A stretch of 64,000 nt of DNA from NCBI GenBank assembly GCA_034509495.1, contig CM067508.1, forward strand, positions 34,425,269 through 34,489,268, read 5' to 3'. The notes under the pieces were generated by a model. It had not been told where the DNA came from. It worked only from the letters and a program-made list of their open reading frames with translations, and made no database searches. The first letter of the stretch is position 1. The number at the start of each line of letters is the position of its first letter. The stretch comes from Acestrorhynchus altus (Eukaryota; Chordata; Actinopteri; Characiformes; Acestrorhynchidae). Shown here piece by piece: positions 1 through 12,558 of the stretch. Made by a program: the position numbers and the translations under genes.

Positions 1-41
1 CAGTATTGATTCTATACATCTCACCTCTGACCATACAGGAG

Positions 42-512
42 CCTCCTTCCACCCTGATCTTCAATGATCAGGACCCCGCAGGACCACCACAGAGCAGCTA
101 TAATGTGGGTGGTGGGTCGTTCTCAGCACTGCAGTCACACTGACATGGTGGTGGTGTGTTAGTGTGTGTTGTGCTGGTACGAGTGGATCAGACACAGCAG
201 TGCTGCTGGAGTGTTTAAACCCCTCAGTGAGAACAGTCCACCGACCAGAAATGTCCAGCTGACAGCGTCCTGTGACAACTGATGAAGGACTAGAGGACGA
301 CCAACACATGAGACAACCTTCTGTCTCTGACTTTACATCTACGTCTGGAGCAACTAATTAGGAGTGTGTTCAGGACTCAGCCCATCATACACCAACACAC
401 CACCACCATGTCAATGTGACTGCAGTGCTGAGAATGACCCACCACCCAGATCACAGCTGCTCTGTGGTGGTCCTGTGGGGTCCTGATCATTGAAGATCAG
501 GGTGAAAGGAGG
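42..512. repeat. Palindromic foldback repeat, complete copy
   Basis: The left end (CCTCCTTCCACCCTGATCTT) returns as its reverse complement at 490-512 (AAGATCAGGGTGAAAGGAGG). The arms are about 125 bp each and nearly identical, separated by about 200 bp holding TTTAAAC-containing sequence. The same element recurs at 5913-6260, 29896-30106, 47740-47965 and 56420-56880. There is no coding potential. A non-autonomous foldback transposon is likely; the superfamily is not recognised. Confidence 0.8.
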
Positions 513-920
513 AGAATAAAGTCTGCAGAGAAACAGATGAACTACAGTCTGGAATTATAGAACAACAAAGAGCTCCTTTTTGTTTCTTTATTTGGTTCTA
601 GACCTAAAAATCCACACCACCTGCTTTTCTCTACATGCATCTCTACAACCAATCAAAACCTAATCTGAGAGGTTTTGAGTCTTAGTACGTTTACCATCAT
701 TTAAAGGGAAAATGGTTCTTCTGCAGCAAAATTAGGCCAAGCTCTTCAATCCAGTCCAGGAACTGCTTCCCTCTTCTGATCAGGATCTGTTATGCTTCTG
801 GACCGATTATTTGGTGTAAACTGACCAAGTATAATTTATCCTGGAATACTAAAGGATCATCTGCTAGCATGTTCATCAGACTTGGTCAGAAGTTCATAAG
901 CACTATAGAGTGTAACTGAC

Positions 921-3900
921 CTCATCTGTAGGGAACTCATTCTCCACCACTCTTAGTTGAGGCACGTTGGTCTTGCTGCTGAAAGGCTGGGAGTACTCTT
1001 TTAAATGCTTATCCTGAAATGAAGAGGGTTGGATATAAGCACATGGGAATGCATTCATCATTTAGTTCAATAACGTAAAATACTGGAATATTATATCAGG
1101 AATCCAGGTTCTGAAACTGAACAGCTGTGGTCTGCTGGTGAGGGAACCAGCCTTGTGCCTGGAAGGTTGCTGGTTCAAGTCCCTGAACAGGCAGGACATG
1201 ACTGAGGTGCCCTTGAGCAAGGCACTGACCTCCCTGCGTGCTGAGGACAGGGCTGCCCGCTGCTCTGGGCACATGTGGTCACTGCCCCCTCGTGTGTGAA
1301 GTCACTAGTGTGCATCACTGTGTGAGGATGGGTTAAATGCAGAGGATTAGCTCCTGTGGGTTAAAAAGTATTTACTTTTGAGTAAAATACTATTCAATAA
1401 GTATAAATACTGTGTCTAGTTCAGTACACACTCACAATCAAGGGGCAGGCTGCTGACCTGACAGTTGTCCAGAAGATGATCATCGACCCCCTCCAGAAAG
1501 AAGGTAAGTCACAGAAGATCATTGTTGAAAAATTGCTGACATTGGCAGAAAGGGGGTCCAACTGCAGCATTCCTAATACTAAGCCCCTCCTGAAGCAGAG
1601 ACAGCATCAGAAACATCTTACCTGGACTACGGAGAAAAAGAACTGGACTCTGGATCAGAGCTCCAAAGTCCTCTTTTCAGATGACACTAAATTCTGCAAG
1701 AGTCCTGGAGTCTCAACTCAAGCTGAACCTGAAGCCCATAAAAATCCATGGGTTTTCTCAAGAGGAAGATGAGAAACACTCGACCCAGCAATACAGATGA
1801 GCTGGAGGCCACTTTCAAAGCAAGGTGAGCTTCACTAACATCTCAGCAGGGCCACAGGCTGATTGGTTCCATGTGATGCCGCACTGATGCAGTAATTATT
1901 GAAAAAGGGGACTCGTCCTGGAGCCAGGCCTTGGGGAGGGGCTCTTGGCGAGTGCCTGAGGAACGGGCCTTCACCCATGTGGCCCTGCCGGGTTCAGGCC
2001 AAAGGAGCAACATGGGTCCACCTTCCCATGGGTTCACCAGTAATGGGGTCTGGTGCGATGTGGATCAGGTAGTGGCCAAAGGCGAGGGCCTCGGCGTTCT
2101 GATCCATGGCTACTGAAACTGGTTCTTGGCACATTGAATATTATTTCTATGGAGGGAAAGGAGCCCAATGTTGTGCACGAGGTTAAGAGATACCAACTAG
2201 GTATAATTGGTCTCACCTCAACAAGCAGTACGGCCTCTTGAACCAATCTCCTTCAGAGGGAGTGGACTGGAGTCCTGGAGTTGCCCATGGAAAGAGGTGT
2301 AGGGCAGGAGTGGGCTTACTGGTAGCTCCCCAGCTCAGTACCTGTACACTGGGGTTCTCTTTGGTGGATGAGAGGATTGTTTTCCTACGTCTTTGGACTG
2401 AGGACCAGGCTCTGACTGTTGTTTGGGCTTATGCACCAAATGGCAGTTCGGAGTACCTGGTCTTCTTGGAGTCTTTGGAGGGAGTGCTGGAAAGAGCCCC
2501 TCCTGGGGACTCCATTGTTCTACTAGTAGACTTCAGTGCTTATGTGGGCAATGACTGTACAGCCAGGAAGGGTGTGATTGGAAGAGGCCCTTTTTCTTGA
2601 ATTTCCGTTCTCCATAACAAACAGGTTTCAACACAAGGGTGTCCATCAGGGTAGCATCAGGATACCCTAAGCCACAGTTTGATGATCCTGATCGACCGTA
2701 TCATTGGAATTGCAGCTGTGTTTTGGACACTGGTGAAGAGAGGAGCTGAGCTGTCAACTGATCATCACCTAGTGGTGAGGACACCAGAGAGACATCGCAA
2801 ACCTAAACATGTGATGAGGGTCTGCTGGGCAGAGGAACCTGTCAGGAAGGTCTTCAACTCCCACATCCAGAAGAGCTTTGACTGCATCACGAGGGAGGTG
2901 GGGGACATTGAGTCTTGATGGACCATGTTCCATGTCTCCATTGTTGAGGCAGAAAATCAGAGGCCGCAAGGTTGTTTGTGCCTGTTGCGGGGCCAACAAG
3001 AGAGGTCTGGGCCTCTGTGCTTAGGCTGCTGCCCCTGGACAGATAATGGATGGATGGATGGATGGATGGATGGATGGATGGATGGATGGATGGATGGATG
3101 GATGGATGGATGGATGGATGGAAGGATGGATATTTGAGATATTTGATTTCTGGTGTTTTATTATCTATAAACCTAACTGATCAAAAGTAAAACACAGAAT
3201 TAAATGGTGGTAAATGGGATCTGCTTGATGAAATATTATACATGTATTTAGTGAACACACCAGTTTCTGTTGAGCCACTGACAAGTCCTGCAGAACCTCC
3301 TCGATGATACTCTCCACCAGAGAGACGCTGACTGAGAGTTTCACTTCACTGAGAGAGAGAGAGAGAGAGAGAGAGAGGAAGAAGAGATGAAGGAAAGATC
3401 TTTCTCAGTAAAACCATGTAATTGGACACATTGGACACATTTCTTTACACCACCATCAACCTGAAAGAATGGATCAGATCTGAACACGTCATCAAACATA
3501 TGGTTTCTGCATAGAAATAGATTTTATATGGACTTTTTTTCCATAAGAATAGTACCAGCAACCTTTTGCGCACCCTTTACACGCTGAAACACAATTCCAA
3601 TTCCAGTTTGGACATATTGCAGCATTGACAATAAAGCTGTCTCTCTAGGCTATGATACAATCAATGCCAAAAAATCAATTGATTGTCATTCCTGACTGCA
3701 GTGGTGTCGCGCCAGACTGTCATGGAGTCACTCAGAATGGCAGCGGGTCACGTGTCAGCTGGTGTCATGGTGTGGGTACACTTTGATCCTAACATTACAT
3801 TAATGAGGTTCTGCAACCAGTGGTTCTACCTTTTCTGAACACACACTCCGGTGCTCTACTCCAGCAGGACGACGCTCGTCCACACACTGCTGCCATTTCA

Positions 3901-6900
3901 AGATCTCGTCTTGAAGACAGATACTACGCTGTGGTCGGTCTCATCTCCAGACCTGTCCCTGATTGAAAATGTGTGGGATGCTATTGGACGCTCTATCAAC
4001 ACTCCACCCCTACCACACCATCTGCAGAACTGAGTGAGAACATTCAAGCTGCATGGGATGGATCATCACAGGACACCATTAGGAACCTCTACACCTCCAT
4101 GCAGAGACGTCTGGCATGTTGCGTTAAACCCGACGCCGTACTGAGAGACACCACTTCTGTATGAGTAGATCAATAAATATTGATCAGATCAGAATACAGT
4201 TATCATCAGTTATTGATCCTGATCACCTTCACCTTCCTTCCCAACAGAACTGCAATCCCACACGTCCTTCTGGGTGCAACGATTCACTTGCCGATGATGA
4301 GTGTATCAGTAATATTACTGATATATAATCAGCTGTAATGGTGGTTGTTTCTGACTGGGAACTCAAACCTAGTTAACACAGAGCAAACAGAAGAGAAGGG
4401 AATATAAAAATATAAATAATCACCTGAGCTTTTCCCTGATGCTGGTCTCTGCCTGCTTCACTGTGTTGTGGATGAAGTAGGTGGCCTGTTGGGTTTTAGT
4501 GGCTACACGGTTGGCCAGCTGCTCGCTGACACTCATCCTCAGGACCATTCGGGGGCAGGCTCCCTGCGCAAACTGCAGCATCCCCTGTGCCTGCTCCTGT
4601 ATACGAATGCATCAAGAACTGGGCTCAAACCAGTACAAAACGCAATGCAATGAAATCTCTTCTTCATGTAGATGAAATGTAATCGATTCTATTAATCCTA
4701 ACCCCAAACCAAACCCCGAGCCAAGTCTAATATCTGCAGAAAAACTGCCATTAAAACAATGTGACTAATCACGCACGTGCACAGCTTTACAGAAGCCTCT
4801 TTACCTGGATTTCCTCAGTCAGTTCACTGCTTATGGTTTTGGCTACATCATCCAGGATGTGCTGCACCGTGGAACCAGCAGAGGGTGACCTCCCCAACTC
4901 ATAAAGTCTGGGGAGAGACTGAAGAGCCAGTGCTGACATTAAAACCCAACGTTATTCTGTAATAGTTCATGATACTATATGACATACAATTTATAAAATA
5001 CATGAAATAGAATAAAAATACATGTAGGCTTTCTTTCAGTTTTTATATAATTTTGAATTTTTCCCATTTTTTGATATTCAGTCTTACTTGCTTACAGTTT
5101 GAAATACTGTAATAGTAATCCCACTGTGCATTTAACCCATCCACACACAGTGATACACACTAGTGAACTCACACACCAGGGGGCAGCGAGCACACATGCC
5201 CGGAGCGGTGGGCAGCCCTGTCCTCAGCACCCAGGGAGCCGCTGGGGAGTTCAGTGCCTTGCTTGACTTCAGTCGTGTCCTGCAAGTTCAGGGATTTGAA
5301 CCCTGAACTGATTGGTGTTGTGCCAAAATCGCTGTGCCCTTGTCATGTCCGTGTGTCACGGAGCAGTATGACCACACTTGCAATTGCTGTATCTGCTGTA
5401 ACCCTAGATTAACCCTTATTCATAAACAGAAATAAAGGAACCCAAAGGTAACTCATTCCGTCTGGAGATGTGAGGGAACTGGATTCTCACAGGGAGGCAG
5501 AATTCGGCACAACACCTGGAAAGGCAGCTTGCAGCAAATCAGTGTGAAGTATAAGGTGGCACAGCCCATGAACATGTGCTCCATAAAGGGCAGAGCTAAT
5601 CGGACCAAAAACACAAACCATGGTTCGAACCTTGGTCCAGACTTTTGGGTGTGAAAGCACCCTTCGAGAGAGATTATAGCAGAACCAGAGGATGGGACAC
5701 ATCTCTCTCTCTCCTCCTCTATCTTTCTTCCTCTAAGTCATCGTGCAGCACTGTGGTTGTATTTCCCTCATTTATAATACATGTTTTATAGTCTTGTTCC
5801 ATTATTAATGAATTTGCGACCTACGTATCTAAGCTGAGTGCTGTAAATAAACCCACCTATGCTACCTTAAACCAACGTGAACCTCTGAACTGCACTGGGT
5901 AACAGTGATGAAACAGCAGCAGTGCTGCCGGAGTGTTTAAACCCTGTGTCCACTCACTGTCCACTCTATCAGACACTCCTACCGAGTGTCTCCACCTTGT
6001 AGATGTAAAGTCAGAGACTGAAGCTCATCTGTTCTACAGTTTGTGTTGGTCGTCCTCTAGTCCTTCATCAGTGCTCACAGGACACTGCCCACTGGACGCT
6101 GTCGGCTGGACATGTCTGGTCGGTGGACTGTTCTCGGTCCAGCAGTGACACTGAGGGGTTTAAACACTCCAGCAGCACTGCTGCGTCTGAGCCACTCGTA
6201 CCAGCACAACACACACTAACACTGTCCTGCTCTGGGAGTGTGTTAGAGTATCGGTGCTGGTTCTACAACACAGTGGAACAGTAGGTGGTTCATGCAATGC
6301 CTTAACGACTCGTTAATGACTGTAACGCTGCTGTCATGTACAATCAAATAAGCATTTGTGTGAGAGCGAGTGAGAGTTTTTGACTCATATTAGTGTTTTT
6401 TTCACCACTTGTTTCCATTTGACTGACAGACTCCGATCACAGAGAAGGCATTCCATGTGCATTTGTATCAAACATAGACGAGATCCATCTTTCAACACCT
6501 CCATTGACATCTCTGGAGCGATTACTCCTGGCTTTTAACTCGGACAAGTGCAATCCGACAGTGATCTGATCCCTGAGCATGCCTGTTAGTGCCAGGCTCT
6601 ATTAATACATCGGTTGATCAGTTCGCCTGTACGATCAGCCATAGCATTAAACCACCTGCCTAGGATTTTGTAGGTTCTCCTCAGGCCACCAAAACTGACG
6701 TGACCCTACGAGGCATGGACTCCACAAGACCTGAAGGTGTTCTGTGTTATCTGGTACCTGTTGTCCTTCCTGGGAGCACTGTTGGTAGGTGCTGACCACT
6801 GCATAACAGGAACTAGTACGTTAGTTCACAACACCTGGTGGTTTTAATGATATGGTTGATCACAGTAGGTACATATAGTGGGTCCATTCCTCGGGGAGGT

Positions 6901-7099
6901 TTTTTTTTAGGTTGACTGAGCAGTGAATCTGCTGACTGAGTAGAAGTGACAGTATAGGTGAGATCATACTTTAATGGCTATTCTGGCATGCTGGAGAGCT
7001 TCTTCTGCAGACAGGATGTCACTCTGAACTTCCTGGATGTTGTAGCAAGAAAGAGGCCTCACAGTCTCCTGAAGCTTCTGGCAGATGTGCTGCACTAGC

Positions 7100-7165
<66 letters not shown>

Positions 7166-8229
7166 CTTACCTCATCAAACTGCTTCACACAACTCTTCTT
7201 TTACGTAAAGCTTAGGACTTTCCAGGTAAAGTGGATTGTGAACTGTCTGATGAGCTATGACAGGCTTCCTGGAGCTGCTCACATTACATTGAAAACCACA
7301 ACGCTGGCCCACAAGCCTTTCACTGCATGATAGCAATGGTCAAAACCCTACGCCTACCAAGAGCCCTTGAACTTCACATATGAGTCCACCATCCTTCATC
7401 CTTTCCTCTGTCCTGGCACCAAGGTGGTGCAATTAACTTCCCTGGGGTGACTAGTTCATACCTACTGCAGATGCAGATGTGCCAGCCGAAACAGCTGGGC
7501 ATGGAGAGTGTGTGTCTGAAAGCTACAAGGTCAGCATGGAAGCAACCTTTTCAGGAGTAAAATGAGTGTTTTAATGTTTTGCTCTTTCCTAATCCCCCAG
7601 TAAGAGCTAGCAGACCATGCTGATGTCAAATGAATGGCATATGAACGTATGAAAGTCGAGCAACGCGGGCGGTTCGGTGCTACAGCGCTGTGCCACGTCC
7701 GTGTCTGGACTAGGTATGAATCAGACTTTACTCACTGTCTTCAAACACTGACTGCAGACCCGGGTTCACCTGCCCTGCTCCTGGAGAGCTACCTTTAGAT
7801 CCAAGCCTAATCCACCCCACCAGCTCCAACTCATTACTGCCTTCAGAAGTTCTTGATTGGCTGAATGGGGTGTGTTAGGTCTGGTTCTCATCCAGAAGCA
7901 GGGTGCATTGCACATCGGTGTCTTACTTTGTCTGGCATTCAAGCATAATGTAGTGTATGTTCAGTATCTACCTGTATCTTGGTATCAGAGCTGGCTTTTG
8001 AATTTGTCAGTATCTAAGCTGGTATCTTTGGACCCCAGCCTGCTCACACTAGCTAGGGACATTTCCTACGACAACTAAGCGCTTCTGTCCACTCTGTGTT
8101 AAAGCCGTCGAAGGTAAATGTTATGAAAACCTGTTCCGAGCGACTGGTCTTCAGACTCTGCTGCAGATTCAGCATTTCATCTGCTGTAGTGCACATCCGC
8201 TGACTGTTCCTCATTAAGCAGGCCTGAAT
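921..8229 (-). CDS. carmil2: CARMIL2 exons 24-29: helical dimerisation domain (continues off the left edge)
   Basis: Exons: 8131-8229, 6970-7098, 4805-4918, 4424-4596, 3261-3348, 921-1013 (residues 654-885). The products read IQACLMRNSQRMCTTADEML, LVQHICQKLQETVRPLSCYN, SLPRLYELGRSPSAGSTVQH, EQAQGMLQFAQGACPRMV, EVKLSVSVSLVESIIEEVLQ and DKHLKEYSQPFSSKTNV. They align in order with the helical domain that follows the LRRs in human CARMIL2 (NELCQSVQEHVELL, ILPILYEAGSSPS, ARSLCPQML, MRLSITGTLAESIVAQAL). For exon 26 the acceptor after CTCTTCAG is chosen; the closer CCCAG would create a stop. Exon 29 is supported by phase, splice signals and a KL-D-x-H match; it is the least conserved. The acceptors of the exons starting at 7098 and 3348 use (CT)n microsatellites as pyrimidine tracts. 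The remaining C-terminal exons lie beyond position 1. Confidence 0.9.
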
Positions 8230-11200
8230 CTGTGGATGGAAACATACAACAGCATTGGTATTATGAGTGTTATATGAGTGTTATCTGATATTTTGAGCAC
8301 ACAACCGTCTATGATGATACAGAGTGAATTCTAAAATATATACACTGGGACTAGTGAGACATTTATTCTTACAAAAGGAATTAAATAACAGCAATTCTCT
8401 GCCTGGATACAAGCTGAGATATGATTTGTCATGGATGATTTGGCACTGCTGTTGCAGCTGGGCCTGTAGATCCTGCACATTGAATCCAGAACCTGGATCC
8501 ATCACTAAAATCGATATGGTTCCAGTCCTGTTCTGTGTCGTAGAGGCACATCAAGCAGTCAGTGATCTCTCACCAAGAGGTACACCACCCAAAAGTAGCC
8601 TTTTTACACGCCCTTACATGCCGAGACCCGGTGTCTTATCAGGCCACACCTGTAATCATTCCTACATCTGCCTGAGACAGAACTGCATGCAGATATGACC
8701 TGTCTGTCTGGGTGCTTTATTTTTCAATCAGTGAGTGTAGTATCCTGTTGATGACCTTTGGCCACCATGTTCTAACCTTCTGCATTGCTTCCTCTGCTTT
8801 CTCTGGGTTGGAGCGGAAAGCCTGGGCCATGTCACTCATTGGGATGGACATGTGTTGTAGTGTGGTGTTCCTTCAAGACACATGAACACAACAGTCATGC
8901 ACCGTTTTAAGGAAGGAAACATTAAAAATACCTTTTTTTTTAACATCCAAACAGCAGAATGCAAAAACACCTCTCCAAAGCATTGGCCACGTCCATAAAA
9001 CCTGCAGCAGTCACATTATTTCGGTCCCAGACCAGTGTCCTGTAACAGTTAATCAAGGCATGGATGAGTTTGTTCACATAAAACAGGGTTTAGAGAATCG
9101 TTTATATATTCTAGATGTTTCTAAAAGACCACAGTAGATACAATACACTGAAATAACCTAATTCCATACTGCCCCCTCTCACCCTTCCTGTTAATACAAA
9201 GTCATATAGGATCGCTACTTTAGCTTGGTGTTGATCGTTAGGGCCTTGGCCAGCATCTTGGCGCCTGTGTCTCCGATGCAGTTCCCACTGATGTCGATTT
9301 TGGAGAGGCCAGAGTTGCTGCCCAAGCTGTTTATGAGGATAGTGGTGCCGGTCTTTAGCTTGGAGTCGCACACAGACAGAGACTCTAAGGGCTGAGCAGA
9401 GAAAAGGAAAAATGAACGTGACAATCAATGAGGAGATGAATCTACACTTAAAGATCTATGCTTTGAGCAACGCCATAGAAGAACCACTTCTCTGTGGCAG
9501 AGATGTGACTCTGAAGAACCTTTATATCAAAAGGTTCTACAGACTAGGTCAGCAGGACTGAACTGTGTCATGAACTGTTGGCAATTAACCAACATCTTGT
9601 ATAGCATATATAAGTCGAAAAACCCTGCGCAGTAATAACTCTGACTAATAAATATTAATAAACTATAAGAGCTCACCACCGGGCCTCGATTTTGAGTATG
9701 GATCCCACGATCGGATCCAAAACAGAACCTGGATCCATAACTAAAGTCGATATGGTTCCAGTCTTGTTCACTGTGCATACATGCCTTCATGTAATCACTG
9801 CTTCCAACATCTACTAACATCTTCTTCAGAAAAGCCAAGATTCTGAGCAATGGGTTGAAATGATCATCCTGCTTCTATCCGTCCAATCACGCACCCCCTC
9901 GGTCAACTGGGCAAAATTTCAGTCAACAATCTCTCACCGAGAGGTACACTACCCAAAAGTAGCCTCTAAGAGCCTTTATATAGGGCAGCAGGGGAGGCAC
10001 TTATAAGCTTCTTGTGCCAGTGTCTAATCTTTGACATATCTGCCCCTTAAATAGAATAAATATGACTAATATTCTACAGAAATGGTAGAACTTGAAGAGG
10101 GTTTGAACTTTGAAGTTCCTTCATTTTTTTACCCAGTCTACACCCGATCCTGTGACTTTAGTCATGCCAATTCACCAACCCCATTAGAGTACTCCCCCAT
10201 CACATGTCCACGTCTCCTCCTACCGCCTCTTTTCTAACTGCCATCATTTGCATCCTTGCCATCCAAGCCCACGCACTCGGTGGAACGCACCGGGTCCCCA
10301 GCTCTGATGCAGTGGCTGACAGATGCCTGTGCCGACCAGCATCACATTGAGTGTGATGTTGGGAGAGAGTGCCATCTACCCACCCAGAGAGGGAGAGCAG
10401 GCCAATTTTGCTCTCCCTCTGACTCGCATATTGCCCTCATTCGTTTATCTCGGCCTGTGCAGTTGTGTCAGAGTCAGTGGACTACCTCCAAAGGAAGATG
10501 CGGCAGAAATATCTGGATATGAACTGATTCAGTCTTGTGAGAGGGAGAGAGGGAGAGAGAGAATGAGAGAGAGGCAGAAAAAAGGAGAAGATTGCAGTTT
10601 TAATGAGAGATGCCTCAAAGTTGGAGCTGGGTAATTAATGAGGCGGTGTGCCTCGGTGGAGAGGAATTGTAGGTAATTAAAACTGCTGCTTTGCTGGAGG
10701 GGGGTGTCTCTGAAGACTCTCCCTTTGAAGCCATTGTAATGTGCACACAGACACTCATACAGCTGATTGTCTGTTGTCTCTACGCCTGTTGTCTGTTCTC
10801 ATGCCTGACTGGTCTGTAGGTCATTGTAATCCTAATTCTCCGCACAGGCAGGGGCCAACTGATCATGCTTGGTTGTAATAATGATGCCAGCAGGAGGCAG
10901 TGATGACTCTCTGGCCTCCTGTAACTGCAACAATAGCGCAGATGATACAGGTTGTTGGTGGTGAAGTGTTCCTCATGTTGAAAAGATCCATTACTCACAC
11001 ACTCCTCTTCCTGAATGAGCTGCACGATTCTGTGAAGAACATCTGTCAGAGCTCTGAGGGAGACGAAGAAGAGAGAGAGAGAGAGAGACATGCCAACTGA
11101 GACTAAGTGGATGAATAAGAAGATGAGCAGATGGACAGATGGATGGATGCATCAGGGGCTGGGTGGATGGATGGAAATGTGGATAGATAAATAGATGGAT

Positions 11201-11885
11201 GAATGGAAGGATGGTGGATGTGTGCATCGAAGGATGACCTTATGGAGGGATATGTGGGTGAACAGATGGATAAATGATTGAATGAATTAGCTGCTTGGAG
11301 TTATAGTTATTGGATGGATGGATGGATGGATGGATGGATGGATGGATGGATGAATGAATGGATGGATGATTGGATGGATGGATGGATGGATGGATGGATG
11401 GATGGATGGATGGATGGATAAAATGGATTATAAATGAAGGCATGTGTGGAAGGATGGATGACAAAGGACAAAAATGAATGAATGAATGAACGAAGAGATG
11501 AATTGATTGTATGAATGGATAAATGGATAGACGTGTGAACGAAAAAATGTATAGACAGAATGAATTATTGGATGAATGTAGATTAGAATACGAGCATGTA
11601 GATGGATGAAAAAATGATGGATAAATAATAATGGGATGAAAAAATGAGCAAATAAATGAGTGAATGGATGAAGTCATTAATTAAATTATTGAAACACTGT
11701 TTACACGTCAAATAAATGTAATTTAAAATAAATACCATTTATAAATACATTCTTTAACAGATTAAACTCACTCAGGTTATGATTCTATTTATTTCTATTT
11801 ATATTATTTAAATTAATATTATTAATTTTGACAAAAGAAGAAAAATGGGCAGATGGATGGATGGGTGGATGGATGGATGGATGGC

Positions 11886-11974
<89 letters not shown>

Positions 11975-12489
11975 GGATGGATGGATGGATGGATGGAGGG
12001 ATGTGCTACACAAAGATTACAGAACAGGAGAAAGCATCATAAGACCTCACCTAGATTTCAAGGCAAAGTTGCGTCCGAGGGCCAGGTGTCGTATGGACTG
12101 ACTCCGGCCAATGGACAGCACAAGGGTCACCATGTCATTCTCAAAGCCTGTGGGTCAAACACAGAAACGCCTTAAAGAGCTGGAGTTCTCCGTAGAAACA
12201 CTCACTCTGACTCACTTTCTAATCCTCACGTCCTCTCCTTTCATCAGTAGATCTGATTACGCTGATTTCTGTTTACCAAACAATTCACATTAAATCTCAC
12301 AAAATCACTGAATAAAAAGCTGTTGGGCTTTAAATCCATCGTAACGTTCTTTGAACATCTAAAGGGTTCCGGTGCTGCAGAGATCAAGTCCAAAGTATTG
12401 AAGCCAACGTTTAAATGCAGCTCTGAGACGCTCTGGCCCAATCAAAACCATGACCTCAGGTTCTGTTCAGTAAATCTGCACCACAGGAC

Positions 12490-12558
<69 letters not shown>

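Noticed and set aside
1172..1183. tRNA gene
   Set aside because: Only a B-box is present; no cloverleaf can be drawn and the body matches a SINE.
8281..8505. Additional CARMIL2 exon (VQDLQAQLQQQ)
   Set aside because: The frame closes without it between exons 8777-8870 and 8131-8229, and the sequence resembles the Tc1-like fragment at 60890-60990.
11240..11677. Open frame of 145 codons on the minus strand
   Set aside because: It translates the GGAT satellite into HPSIHPSI repeats.
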